Shown in pieces: positions 52,867 through 63,025 of a stretch of DNA of 64,000 nucleotides. The stretch is taken from positions 7,068,001-7,132,000 of the forward strand of contig NZ_CP024608.1 of NCBI RefSeq assembly GCF_002752675.1, read 5' to 3'. The position numbers and the translations under genes are program-made. Positions within the stretch are counted from its first letter, which is position 1. Every line of letters starts with the position of its first letter. Under the pieces are notes generated by a model. The model was given only the letters and a program-made list of their open reading frames with translations. It searched no databases and was not told where the DNA came from. The DNA is from Massilia violaceinigra (GTDB lineage Bacteria; Pseudomonadota; Gammaproteobacteria; Burkholderiales; Burkholderiaceae_D).

Positions 52867-54951
52867 CTAATTTGCCCGGCTGCCGCGCACGCTGAAGCGG
52901 GTTGCCGCCACCACCTTGTCCTGCGCATCCACCAGCGCCAGTTCATGCTCGCCCGCCACCGGCTGCCAGGCGAGGCCCGCGCTGGCCGCGCCCAGCGCCA
53001 CGCCGTCGAGCCGCCATGCCAGCCCGGCCGCACCCTGCGCGCGGAACACTACCCGCTCGCGCCCCGCCGGAATATCCGGATCGATGGCGATCACGCTGGC
53101 CTGGCCGGGATACAGAATGGCGGCGCGGCGCTGCTCCGCCCCCAGCAGCGTCACCTGCGCGCTTTCGCTGCCTCGCACGAACCACTCCCTGCGCGGCGCC
53201 TCGAACGCCGGCTGGTAGCCGACCACCTGCTGCACCAGCCCTGGCGGCGCGGCCGGGGCGCGGCTCGGCGTTTGCCGGTGCAGGAAGTCCATCACGTCGC
53301 GCCACACCGGGGCCGCCCCGGTCACCCCGGATACGTCCCACATCGGGCTGCCGTCGAAATTGCCGACCCAGACCGCCACCGTGTACTTTTCCGAGTAGCC
53401 GACGCACCAGTTGTCGCGCATGTCCTTGCTGGTGCCGGTCTTGACCGCGCTCCAGAATGAGGTGGCCAGTTCGTTGCGCAAGCCGAAGGTGAGGCTGCGC
53501 GCCGCCCGGTCCGACAAGATATCGCCGATGATGAAGCTCGTCCGCGCATCGAGCACCCGCGTTTTGGTTTGCGCCGCGCGCGCCTGCAAGGTGACGCCGC
53601 CATGCAGGCCGCCGTTGGCCAGCGTGCGGTAGGCGTTGGCCAGTTCGAGCAGCGACACGTCGCCGGACCCCAGCGCCAGCGAATAGCCGTAAAACTCGGC
53701 CGGCTCCGACAGGCTGGCCATGCCGAGCGCGCGCAGGCGGCCGTGAAAGCGCTCCAGGCCCGTGAGCTGGAGCATGCGCACCGCCGGCACGTTGAGCGAA
53801 CTGGCAAGGCTGGTGCGGGTGCTGACCCAGCCCTTAAACTGGCGGTCGTAATTCTGCGGCACGTACGGTCCGGCGGCGGTGGCGATTTCGAGCGGCGAGT
53901 CGTCCTGCAGCGAGGCGGCCGTGATCCAGCCGCGCTCCATCGCCAGTTGGTACAGGAAGGGTTTGAGGGTGGAACCGGCCTGGCGCAGGGCCAGCACGCC
54001 GTCGACTTCACTGGCGCCGCCGTTGGCCACGTAAGCGACGATCTCGCCGCTGTCGTTATCGAGCACCACCAGCGCGCCCTGCGTCACGTTGCGCTCGCGC
54101 AGGGCCGCCAGATGCTGGCGCAGGCTGTCCTGGGCCTGGCGCTGCAAGGCCGCGTCGAGCGTGCTGCGCACCTGGCGCGCCGCGCCCTTGAGCAGGCGCT
54201 GGGCCACCTGCGGCGCCTGCGCTTGCGGTGCGCCGACAGTCGAGCGAGTCAGCGCCGCCGCCACGTCCCATTCGATGCCGGCGCAACTGGCGGCCGGGTT
54301 GATTTCTTTCGCCAGCACGCAGGCGCGCCGCGCCACCACGCGCGGCGCCGCCGACGGCGCGCGCAACAGGCTCGCCAGGATCGCCGACTCAGCCTGGTTC
54401 AATCCCGACGGCGCCTTGCCGAACAGCCCGCGCGAGGCCGCGCCGATGCCTTGCAGCTCGCCGCGAAACGGCACCAGGTTCAGGTAGGCCTCCATGATCT
54501 GGGCCTTGCTCCAGCCGGATTCGAGCTCGCGCGCGGCGCTGGCCTGATCCCATTTCTGGCCCCAGCTGCGACCTTCGGCGCTGGCGCGCAGGCGTTCGTC
54601 GAGCAGCGCGGCAAGCTGCATCGTGATGGTCGACGCGCCGCGCGCGCGGGTGCGCAGCAGGTTGTCCCAGGCGGCCTTGCCGAGCGCCCCCACGTCCACC
54701 CCATCGTGCTGCATGAAGCGCCGGTCTTCGGCGTGCACCAGCGCCAGGCGCATGGCCGGCGAAATATCGGCCAGGCCGACCCACGGCGCGCGCCGCAGTG
54801 TCATGTCGGTGCGCAGCGACTGGATCGGCACGCCGTGGCGGTCGAGCAGCTCGGCGTCGGACGAGCGGTAAGCCGCCCTCACCTGCTCGGGCGTCGGCAC
54901 GGCTAGCGCGTTGGCGCACGCCAGCAACAGCAGCGCGGCGATGCGTTGCAT
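52867..54951 (-). CDS. pbpC: Penicillin-binding protein 1C
   Basis: A 694-residue class A PBP. Signal/anchor to about residue 17; glycosyltransferase 51 domain with EDRRFMQHDGVD from Glu75; transpeptidase domain with S327-T-L-K330, SLN and KTG at 504-506 (KTGTSKDMRD); and a C-terminal BiPBP_C beta-sandwich (about residues 600-694). PBP1C polymerises and possibly crosslinks peptidoglycan. Its ATG overlaps the stop of the alpha-2-macroglobulin gene (TGATG), the usual pairing in bacteria. All catalytic motifs are present. Confidence 0.96.
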   Translation of the reverse strand: MQRIAALLLLACANALAVPTPEQVRAAYRSSDAELLDRHGVPIQSLRTDMTLRRAPWVGLADISPAMRLALVHAEDRRFMQHDGVDVGALGKAAWDNLLRTRARGASTITMQLAALLDERLRASAEGRSWGQKWDQASAARELESGWSKAQIMEAYLNLVPFRGELQGIGAASRGLFGKAPSGLNQAESAILASLLRAPSAAPRVVARRACVLAKEINPAASCAGIEWDVAAALTRSTVGAPQAQAPQVAQRLLKGAARQVRSTLDAALQRQAQDSLRQHLAALRERNVTQGALVVLDNDSGEIVAYVANGGASEVDGVLALRQAGSTLKPFLYQLAMERGWITAASLQDDSPLEIATAAGPYVPQNYDRQFKGWVSTRTSLASSLNVPAVRMLQLTGLERFHGRLRALGMASLSEPAEFYGYSLALGSGDVSLLELANAYRTLANGGLHGGVTLQARAAQTKTRVLDARTSFIIGDILSDRAARSLTFGLRNELATSFWSAVKTGTSKDMRDNWCVGYSEKYTVAVWVGNFDGSPMWDVSGVTGAAPVWRDVMDFLHRQTPSRAPAAPPGLVQQVVGYQPAFEAPRREWFVRGSESAQVTLLGAEQRRAAILYPGQASVIAIDPDIPAGRERVVFRAQGAAGLAWRLDGVALGAASAGLAWQPVAGEHELALVDAQDKVVAATRFSVRGSRAN

Positions 54952-57900
54952 CAGCGCCCCACCTCGACCGCCGCATTGGGCAGCTCGCCCGCCAGCTCGG
55001 GGCTGTACAGCGCTTCGACCCGGGTCGGCGGCAGGTTGAAGCGGCCCTGGTTATTCAGTCGCACCGTGTAGCCGACGCTCCATTTGCCTTTCGGGACGAA
55101 GTCGTAATACGCGCGGAAGGCGTCGAAGGTGCGTTCCTCGAACACCGGCTGCAACGACGCGCTCGGGAGTTCGGCACCGGGCAAGGTCTGGACATCGCGT
55201 CCCAGGCCGTTACCGAGCAGCGTGGCGCTGGCCGGAATCGGGTCGTCCAGCGCGACCCAGGTCATGTCGGCCTGCGCCTCGATGTCGAGCCGCACGCGAT
55301 AGCTGTCGCCGCGCGACCAGGCGCCTTTGACCTTCTGTTCGAGCGGGGTAATGATCTTGACGATCCGGTAGCCGTTTGCCAGCGGCGCCTTGAGTTCGAC
55401 CGCGGCGAGGCTTTGCACAATGGCCCATGGTTTGCCGCCGCCGTTGTGGGTGAGGACCAGATCCTGCTGGCCCGCGCCCCACGGGTGGCTGACCACGGAG
55501 ACGCCGCGCGCGTTCCAGTTGGCTTCCTTGACGGTGTTGCCGAGGCGCGCGCTGCTGCTGCCGTCGACCGTGTCCGGTTCGAACTTGCGCGAGAATTTAT
55601 CCAGCGCCAGCACGCCCCAGGCGTTGGCCAGGGTCGAACCCCAGCGCCCTTTCTGCTGACGTCCCAGTGTGCCGCGCGCAAGACGCCCCATGTCGCCCTG
55701 CCAGGCTGGATCGTCGATCACGGCCAGCAGCAGGCGGTTGGCGTTGATGTCGGGCGAGGCCATGATCCACCACCAGTGATCGGCCTTCTCGGTCGAAAAC
55801 GACAGGCCTGCTCCCTGCAGGTTCAGGCGGGCGCGCAGCACTTGCTGCAACTGCGCCAGCTTGGCGTCGCGTTGCGCCAGCGCGGGGCTGCGCTGCAGGA
55901 TCAGGTACCAGTCGATGACGGCCGACGTCGGCCACTGGTTCGGTTCGATGGTGAACGATTCGAGCAGCTCGGGCGCCACCGGGCGCGTGCGCGACAGCGC
56001 CTCCAACGCGGCGATCTTGCGCACCGCCGTATCGACGCGGGCCGTGCGCGCGCTGCGCACCACGCGTCCCTGGACGAACTGGCGCAAGCCCTCTTCCATG
56101 CGTTCCCTGAGCGCCGGCGCAATCGGCAGGCCGGCTTCGGCGCCGACCGACAGCAGGTAGGCGGTCAGGCTGTCGCTGCCCTGGGTCTGGGTTGGGTAGT
56201 ACTTGGCCAGGCCATCGGCATCGAGCTGCGACGGCAAGGCCGCCGCCAGCTGGTTCCACAAGGCCGCGTCGCGCAGGGCCACGGCGCGCGAGGCATCCTG
56301 TTCGACGCCACGGTACTGGTAGGCGCTCATGTAATCGCGCACGGCGGGCAGGCTCTCGCCCAGGCGCGCCACGAAGGTTGCGCGCACGCCGCCCTGACCA
56401 AGCAAGGCGTCCGGCGGAGATTGCACTTTCAGCGTTTGCGCCTGATCCAGGCGCACCAGGGTGGACTGGATGGTGCGCACCGGGACCGCCGGCAGCACCT
56501 TCTGGCTTGAGCGCAGCTGGTCGGCCCCGCCGGCGCTGCGGGCGTCGATGGTCCACGCGAGCGCGCTGGTGCCGGCCGGCACCTGGTAATCCCAGCCGGC
56601 TTCCTGCGCCTGGCCGGCGGCCAGGGTCACGCTCTGGCGCGCCAGCGCTTTGGCGGCGCCGCCGTCGGCAGCCACGCTGGCGCCGAAATCGACCGTCAAC
56701 GCCGCGTCGGTGGTGTTACGCAAGGTGAAGCCGGCGCGCAGGCGGTCGCCCGCGCGCACCACCGAAGGCAAGCCCGGCACCACGATCAGGTCCTGGCTGC
56801 TGCGTATCTCCGTCGAGCCGGTGCCGAACATGCCGCTGCCGCCGCTGGCCACGGCCACGATGCGAAACGACGTGAGCGTGTCATTCAGAGTAAGCGGCAC
56901 GCGCGCTTCACCCTTGGCGTCGAGGACGACGCGCGGCTTCCACAACAGCAGCGTGTCGAACAGCTCGCGGCTGCCCTTGCCGCCGCCACCGCCGGCCGGC
57001 AGTGCCTTGCGCCCGAAGTGGCGCTTGCCGACCACCTGCATCTGCGCGGTCGAGGTTTCCACCTGCAGCACGCGTTCCTGCATCATCGCGTTCAGCAAAC
57101 GCCAGCTATTGTTGGGCATCAGTTCGAGCAGGCCCGTATCGACCGCCGCCAGCGCCACTTCGGTGCCGGCAGGCGCCAGCGAGCCGTCGGCGCGCGTAAC
57201 TTTCAGGGTCACGGTTCCCTTCTCGCGCACCTTGTAATCCTGCTTGTCGGTCGACACCTGCACTTTCAGTTCGTGCGCGCTCCAGCCAACCTTCACCGGC
57301 GCGATTCCGAGCTTGTAGGACGGTTTGCCCAGATCGACCATGGCAGTCGGCTGCACGCCGGCCACCCGGCCGCGCACCACCATCGCCGACACGAACACAT
57401 TGGGCGCGTACTTGCCCAGCATGGGGATGGTGAAGGCCGGCTCCTTGCCGTCCAGGCGCCGCACGTAGGTGTCGAGGATGCCCTCGCGTTCGACCGTGAT
57501 CAGCACGGTGGCGTCGCGGAACGGGCTGCGCACCTGGAAGGTGGCGTCCTGGCCCGGTTCGTAGCGTTTGGCCGATGGCAGCAAATCGATGCGGTCGTTG
57601 TCGCCGGCCCGGTACCACCACTCGCCGCCGCCGGCCACCCACACGTCGCGCTGGCTGACGGCGGCGCGCTTCTGGCCGTCGACGACGCGCGCGCGCAGCA
57701 CCAGGTTGCCGTCCGCCGACGTTTTGACCGTGCAGCGCAGCAGGCCCTTGGCGTTGGTACGGCCCTGGCAGGCCGGCCCGATGCGCGTGATTTCGCTGCT
57801 GTTCTCATAGGCGTAAAAGCCGCCGATCAGGCGCCGCCGGTGCGAATAGTTCAGGCGCTGGAACAGGTCGACGTCGACCGCGGCATTGGCCGCCGGCTTG

Positions 57901-60593
57901 CCGTCGACGCCGAGCACCACCACCTCGAAGGCGACGCTGTCCTTGCTGTCGTTCCAGTCGTCCGGCTTGATGCCGACCACGTACGACGACGGCCACAGGG
58001 CGATCCGGGTCGACGACGACAGGGTTTCGCCGTTCGCGTCCTGATACGACACTTCGGCCACTAGGTCGCGCGCGCGGTCGCCCACGGGCAGCTGGTCGAT
58101 CTTCACGCGCGCGCCGCCGGCCTTGTCGAGCACCAGCGCGCGGGTACGGATGTCGGCGGCTTTGACCGCGCCTTCGGCATCGTCGTCGTCCGCGGCATCC
58201 TCGTCGTAGCCGGCTTCGTTTTGCACGCCTTCGCGCACGTCGCCGGCGCCCAGGTTGTAGTCGTCGTAGCCTTCGAACCAGACCACCTTTTCCTCGGTCA
58301 TGGTGCGCAACTTGACCGGCGCCTTGCCGGCCACGCCGCCGGCCAGGTAGCCGACCTGCAAATCGAGATCGAACGAGGTGGCGCCGATCAGCGGCGTCGC
58401 CGGACCGTTCAGCAGCGCCTTCATGGTCGGCACGCGGAACTGCTCGACGCGGAAGGTGCCGGCCAGCTGGCCCGCGATCTTGACCTCGTACACCCCCAGC
58501 TTGGCGCCGGCGGGAATGATCCACTCGTTGTCGGCGGTGCCGGTGGCGTTCCAGCGCAGCGGCACCTCATAGCTGCCGTCACCGCCCTGGTGCGCGACGG
58601 TCACGGTGGTGGCGCGCGCCTCGGGGCCGCCGGTTTCAAATTCGATGCCGCGCGAAGCGTGGCGGCGCAGGAAGTGCTTCATGTGCACCGTTTCGCCGGC
58701 GCGCAGCAAGGTGCGGTCGAATACGGTGGCGACGATGGTGGTGCTCTGCGAGGGGTTGAACGGCAGGTTGAAGCGCCACGATTCGATCCCGTTCTGCCAG
58801 TTCGACATGGTGAAGGTGTAATCGTCACCGCTGCGGGCGCTGATGAACAGGCTGTTGTTGCCTTTGCAGACGCCGCGCGAAAGCGGCTTGTCGATACGGG
58901 CCACGCCGCTGGCGTCGGCCACGCCCTGCCACAGCAGTTTCCCGTTGCAGTCGCGCACCGCGACGGCCGCCTTGGGCACCGGACGGCCCTTGTCTAGCGA
59001 GGTGACCCACACCAGCGACGAATCGGCGCCATGTTTGAAGTGGGCCGCCATATTGGTCACCAGGGCGGCCGCACTGACGTAGGCCTTGGTGTTTTTTGCA
59101 TCGAACAGGGCCACACCCAGCTTGGGGCTTTCCAGTTCGACCACGTAAAAGCCCGGCTTGGGCAGCGGGATGCCGATCACCTCGAACGCGCGTCCGCCGC
59201 CGGGTGCCGGCAAGGAAAATGGCTCCGGCTTGCCGCTTTTCAGGCCGGCGAAGACCGATTTTTTCAGCTCGTCGCCCGACAGTTCGCCGACCTGCCAGCT
59301 GTTGCCGGCCAGGCGCTTCATCCAGGCCATCACGTCGAGGTCCTGGCGCTCGCCCTGCACGTCGACGCGCAGCATGGCGCCGGCGCTGCGCAGTTTTCCG
59401 GACAGCTTGGCTTCGATGTTACGCACCGTGACCGGCAGCAGGCGCTCGGTGCGCGCTTCGATGATGCCGAAACGGGCCGGGAACTTGAGCAGCGGCGGCA
59501 GCGTATCGATCGCGATCGTCATCGGGAACTGGCCCTGGTTGACCAGGGCGCGGCCGGCGTCGTCCTTCATCGCCGGCGGCAGTGCCAGTTGCAGGCTGCT
59601 TTTCTCGGCAAACGGGCCGCGGAAGTACACGTTGCTGACCGGGGCGCCGCGCGCCGTGTCGCCATCCCAGGTGGGACGATACTGTTTTCCGTCGGCGCCG
59701 GTAAGCGTGATTTTGTCGGCCTCGGCGCGCGTGACCGGTTCGGTGAAGGACAGGCGCAGCGGCGTGAGCGGAATGCAGGGGCCCTTGGCGGTCAGGTAAT
59801 CGCAGCTGAAGTGCGCGGTGAAGTCGCGCCGGGTGGTAAAGCCGAGCGCCTGGTCGGCACTGGAGGCCACGCCGCCCAGGCCTTCGATGCCGGCGGCCCA
59901 GACCAGCGACACGGCGGCGTCGGCCGGCAGGCTGCGTTTGCATTGCACCAGCGCCAGCGGCAAGTCGTCCTTGCCCTTGGGCGCCGTGCCGCCACGCTGC
60001 ACGTACTCCTTGATATAGCGATCCACATAGCTCTTGCGCGCGGTCAGCACCTGCTCGCGTTCGGCCCCGGCCAGCACCCGCACGCCGATGCGTTCGTTGA
60101 TGCCTTCCACCCCGCAGTAGGCCTTGGCGGCGATGCTGGCCGCGCGCGCCGGCGCGTCGAGCGCCAGCACGAAGACCTGCTGCTCGTCGACCCGGTTGCC
60201 CTGGCGCGGGCTGCTTTCGCGCACGCTTGGCCCGCCGGTCTCAAAAGCGAAGCGCGCCGTGCCGGCCAGCGGCTGGGCCGCCAGGTCGCGCGCGTCGGGC
60301 TTGAGGGTGAAGCTGCAGCGCACGCCGGGCGGCACATCGCGCGCGAAGTCGTAGCTCCAGATGCGCGCGTCGATCCAGCGCCCGCTGCCCGGCTCCGCGC
60401 AATCGATGGCGAAGGGATCGCCCAGGCGCTGGTCGCCGAAAGCCACCATGGGGGCGCTGAAACGCGCCGTCACCTGGCGCACCGCTTTCACCGGGCCGGT
60501 GGGCGCGAACGCCTCGACCGTGGTTTGCGCCTGCGCCGCCAGCGAGAGCCACGTCAGCGGCAGCAGAAACAATAATGTGGACGGTGCGCGCAT
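54951..60593 (-). CDS. Bacterial alpha-2-macroglobulin, lacking the thioester cysteine
   Basis: A protein of 1880 residues with a signal peptide (MRAPSTLLFLLPLTWLSLAA, then QAQ) and without a lipobox, followed by the multiple macroglobulin-like beta domains of bacterial A2Ms (bait region ahead of the thioester-domain helices, LPAGGGGGKGSRELF near residue 1200). Where active A2Ms carry C-x-E-Q, this one has V1430-E1431-Q1432 in YQYRGVEQ, so no thioester can form; it then resembles the non-thioester forms (MagD-like). It protects against proteases, with PBP1C repairing peptidoglycan. The start at 60593 has GGAG 5 bases upstream; the longer frame is a shadow. Confidence 0.95.
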   Translation of the reverse strand: MRAPSTLLFLLPLTWLSLAAQAQTTVEAFAPTGPVKAVRQVTARFSAPMVAFGDQRLGDPFAIDCAEPGSGRWIDARIWSYDFARDVPPGVRCSFTLKPDARDLAAQPLAGTARFAFETGGPSVRESSPRQGNRVDEQQVFVLALDAPARAASIAAKAYCGVEGINERIGVRVLAGAEREQVLTARKSYVDRYIKEYVQRGGTAPKGKDDLPLALVQCKRSLPADAAVSLVWAAGIEGLGGVASSADQALGFTTRRDFTAHFSCDYLTAKGPCIPLTPLRLSFTEPVTRAEADKITLTGADGKQYRPTWDGDTARGAPVSNVYFRGPFAEKSSLQLALPPAMKDDAGRALVNQGQFPMTIAIDTLPPLLKFPARFGIIEARTERLLPVTVRNIEAKLSGKLRSAGAMLRVDVQGERQDLDVMAWMKRLAGNSWQVGELSGDELKKSVFAGLKSGKPEPFSLPAPGGGRAFEVIGIPLPKPGFYVVELESPKLGVALFDAKNTKAYVSAAALVTNMAAHFKHGADSSLVWVTSLDKGRPVPKAAVAVRDCNGKLLWQGVADASGVARIDKPLSRGVCKGNNSLFISARSGDDYTFTMSNWQNGIESWRFNLPFNPSQSTTIVATVFDRTLLRAGETVHMKHFLRRHASRGIEFETGGPEARATTVTVAHQGGDGSYEVPLRWNATGTADNEWIIPAGAKLGVYEVKIAGQLAGTFRVEQFRVPTMKALLNGPATPLIGATSFDLDLQVGYLAGGVAGKAPVKLRTMTEEKVVWFEGYDDYNLGAGDVREGVQNEAGYDEDAADDDDAEGAVKAADIRTRALVLDKAGGARVKIDQLPVGDRARDLVAEVSYQDANGETLSSSTRIALWPSSYVVGIKPDDWNDSKDSVAFEVVVLGVDGKPAANAAVDVDLFQRLNYSHRRRLIGGFYAYENSSEITRIGPACQGRTNAKGLLRCTVKTSADGNLVLRARVVDGQKRAAVSQRDVWVAGGGEWWYRAGDNDRIDLLPSAKRYEPGQDATFQVRSPFRDATVLITVEREGILDTYVRRLDGKEPAFTIPMLGKYAPNVFVSAMVVRGRVAGVQPTAMVDLGKPSYKLGIAPVKVGWSAHELKVQVSTDKQDYKVREKGTVTLKVTRADGSLAPAGTEVALAAVDTGLLELMPNNSWRLLNAMMQERVLQVETSTAQMQVVGKRHFGRKALPAGGGGGKGSRELFDTLLLWKPRVVLDAKGEARVPLTLNDTLTSFRIVAVASGGSGMFGTGSTEIRSSQDLIVVPGLPSVVRAGDRLRAGFTLRNTTDAALTVDFGASVAADGGAAKALARQSVTLAAGQAQEAGWDYQVPAGTSALAWTIDARSAGGADQLRSSQKVLPAVPVRTIQSTLVRLDQAQTLKVQSPPDALLGQGGVRATFVARLGESLPAVRDYMSAYQYRGVEQDASRAVALRDAALWNQLAAALPSQLDADGLAKYYPTQTQGSDSLTAYLLSVGAEAGLPIAPALRERMEEGLRQFVQGRVVRSARTARVDTAVRKIAALEALSRTRPVAPELLESFTIEPNQWPTSAVIDWYLILQRSPALAQRDAKLAQLQQVLRARLNLQGAGLSFSTEKADHWWWIMASPDINANRLLLAVIDDPAWQGDMGRLARGTLGRQQKGRWGSTLANAWGVLALDKFSRKFEPDTVDGSSSARLGNTVKEANWNARGVSVVSHPWGAGQQDLVLTHNGGGKPWAIVQSLAAVELKAPLANGYRIVKIITPLEQKVKGAWSRGDSYRVRLDIEAQADMTWVALDDPIPASATLLGNGLGRDVQTLPGAELPSASLQPVFEERTFDAFRAYYDFVPKGKWSVGYTVRLNNQGRFNLPPTRVEALYSPELAGELPNAAVEVGR

Positions 60594-61525
60594 GGGTTCT
60601 CCAGGAGGGGCGGTAGCCAAGCTTGGGGCCACACGGCGCGTGCAGGCTTGGCGGGAATCAAGACAGGCGGCGAGTGTTGCAAACATCCCAGAGGCTGTCA
60701 ACAACATTACTGTTTTGATACGCGTCATGACGAGTGCCGGAAGCGATCCAGTATCGTAACGCGCTATCACCCGTCTGATCGAGTGTCACTCACCGCCGGG
60801 ATGAATCGTCATCCTGCGCGCCCATCCACGAACCCCAGGTCATGCATCAGATGCATGTTGTCGGGATGCCAATCCGCTCGAAGCGTAGCGCCGCCGCGTC
60901 TCGTCCCGTGCCGGCGACGATCCGCTGCGATTGCCGGGGTCCGCTCCGACGCGGGGCGCGTCCCCGCCCACGCGTTGTTCCACGACCCCGCTGAGAGACC
61001 CTTCCGCCACTCTGAACGTTCCCAGCATGCCGGTCCTTCCCGCGGGTTGGCTTACACCAGATTCGGTGATACCGCATACACTTTGCCCTTGGCCGGCCCC
61101 GGCGCTGCCGCTGGCGTGGGCGGATTGAGGGGAAATGGCGGGTGGAAATTGCGGTTCGAGCATGGCAGGCCTCCTATTGACGAGTCATCATAGTATCCTC
61201 AGAGCAATATGATGAGGATAGGCGGCAGAGACGCGACTGTGTAGGACATCACGCCATGTGGAGCTTGCGAACCGAGGGGGGGCGCAGGCGGCGTGGGCCC
61301 CCGGCGCCCGGGCGACGCACGTAGCGCGGATGGCTCGCGAAGTCGACGGCGGGCCGCTGAGGAAAATCGAACTTTACAATGACTCCTTCACCGAGCAGCG
61401 CGGCCGTCGGGAGTCGGCGCAGCGACCGACGGGCTTGTGGGCAGTGCAGCAGGATTATGGTTAGAATGTTCGGCTAACTTGCCGCCGCGAAGCTCCCGCG
61501 CGCAGCGCCCACTCAAGAGGCCCGC
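60594..61525. other. 932-bp stretch without a secure gene
   Basis: One minus-strand frame, 60840-61163 (107 codons), has an ideal AGGAGG 7 bases before its ATG (at 61163) but its protein (MLEPQFPPAISPQSAHASGS, then GQSVCGITESGVSQP and a basic tail) is unlike any family I know and its composition looks disordered. Another frame of the same strand ends in AKGKVYAVSPNLV, so a frameshifted or decayed small gene is possible. The right part, to 61525, should hold the symporter promoter; no clear boxes are seen. Confidence 0.45.
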
Positions 61526-62932
61526 ATGACCCTGAATTTTCCGCTGATCCTGAACCTGGCCGTCGCACTGGGCGTGTGCTTTCTCCTCTATAAGATGCAA
61601 GAGGCGCATGCCTCGTTCACCAAGCGCGTGTTCACCGGCCTGGGCCTGGGCGTGCTGCTGGGGGCGGCGTTCCAGCTCATCTACAGCGTGCCCTCCCCGA
61701 TCATCACCGAAACCAACGCTTACCTCGACATCATCGGTACCGGCTACGTCAAGCTGCTGCAAATGATCGTCATGCCGCTGATTATGGTCTCGATCATCGC
61801 CGCCATCCTCAAGCTGCGCGATGCCTCGTCGTTGGGCAAGATCAGCGCGCTGACCATCGGCATCCTGATGCTCACCACCATGGTGGCGGCCGGCATCGGC
61901 ATTCTGATGGCCAAGCTGTTCGGCCTGTCCGCCGTGGGCCTGACCGCCACCGCCGCCGAAGTGGCGCGCGGCGACTATCTGAAGGGCCATCTGAACACGG
62001 CCCAGGCGATCTCGCTGCCGAGCATGATCATCAGCTTCATTCCCGCCAATCCTTTCCTCGACATGACCGGCGCGCGCAAGACCTCGACCATCGCGGTGGT
62101 GCTGTTTTCGATTTTCTTGGGTATTTCGGCGACCGGCATCGCGGCCAAGCAGCCGGACATCTTCGACGCTTTTGAGCGCTTCATCAAGGTTGCGCACGCG
62201 ATCATCATGCGCATGGTGACCCTGGTGCTGCGCCTGACCCCGTTCGGCGTGTTCGCGCTGATGACGCAAGTCGTGGCGGGATCGAGCCTGGACAGCATCG
62301 TCAAGCTGCTCAGTTTTGTCACGGCCTCGTACAGCGCCCTGCTGCTGATGTTCTGCGTGCACTTGCTCCTGATCAGCGCATCCGGCCTGAACGCGCTGCG
62401 CTACGTGAAAAAAATCTTTCCGGTGCTCGCCTTTGCCTTCACCTCGCGCACCAGCGCCGGCTCGATCCCGATGTCGATGCAGACCCAGACCAGCCGCCTC
62501 GGCACGCCGGAAGGCATCGCCAACTTCGCCGCCTCGTTCGGTTCGACCATCGGCCAGAACGGCTGCGCGGGCATCTATCCGGCCATGCTGGCGGTGATGA
62601 TCGCGCCGACGGTCGGCATCGATCCGATGACGCTCGGCTTCATCGTGCCGCTGATCGCCATCATCACGGTCGGCTCGGTCGGCGTGGCCGGCGTGGGCGG
62701 GGGCGCCACCTTCGCGGCGCTGATCGTGCTGTCGGCGATGGACTTGCCCGTGGCGCTGGCGGGCTTGCTCATTTCCATCGAGCCATTGATCGACATGGGC
62801 CGCACCGCGCTCAACGTGAGCGGCTCGATTACGGCCGGCACGGTCACCAGCCGCGTGCTCGGCCAGACCGACATGAATGTCTTCAACAGCGACGCCCCGC
62901 TCAATCTCGATGCCGACGAGAAAGCGGCGTAA
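61526..62932 (+). CDS. Dicarboxylate/amino acid:cation symporter, TcyP-like
   Basis: A 468-residue transporter of the DAACS (sodium:dicarboxylate symporter) family with 8 or more membrane helices and two re-entrant loops: FTSRTSAGSIPMSMQTQ (serine-rich HP1) and VGVAGVGGGATFAALIVLSA (HP2). Its length and the extended IVMPLIMVSIIAAILKL helix agree with the L-cystine importer TcyP subgroup rather than GltP, but substrate choice is inference. It starts 932 bp from the A2M gene and is followed by a histidine phosphatase gene in the same direction, 93 bp away. Confidence 0.9.
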   Translation: MTLNFPLILNLAVALGVCFLLYKMQEAHASFTKRVFTGLGLGVLLGAAFQLIYSVPSPIITETNAYLDIIGTGYVKLLQMIVMPLIMVSIIAAILKLRDASSLGKISALTIGILMLTTMVAAGIGILMAKLFGLSAVGLTATAAEVARGDYLKGHLNTAQAISLPSMIISFIPANPFLDMTGARKTSTIAVVLFSIFLGISATGIAAKQPDIFDAFERFIKVAHAIIMRMVTLVLRLTPFGVFALMTQVVAGSSLDSIVKLLSFVTASYSALLLMFCVHLLLISASGLNALRYVKKIFPVLAFAFTSRTSAGSIPMSMQTQTSRLGTPEGIANFAASFGSTIGQNGCAGIYPAMLAVMIAPTVGIDPMTLGFIVPLIAIITVGSVGVAGVGGGATFAALIVLSAMDLPVALAGLLISIEPLIDMGRTALNVSGSITAGTVTSRVLGQTDMNVFNSDAPLNLDADEKAA

Positions 62933-63025
62933 ACAATACGCTACAACTGGTTGTATCGTGCGCTGATCCGCCGCCGAATCCGTCTATGATGACGTCGTGT
63001 CAACATTTCAACGGCAGGCGAATCG

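Noticed and set aside
59031..60575. Long plus-strand frame inside the A2M gene
   Set aside because: Antisense shadow; composition typical of it and no start signal.
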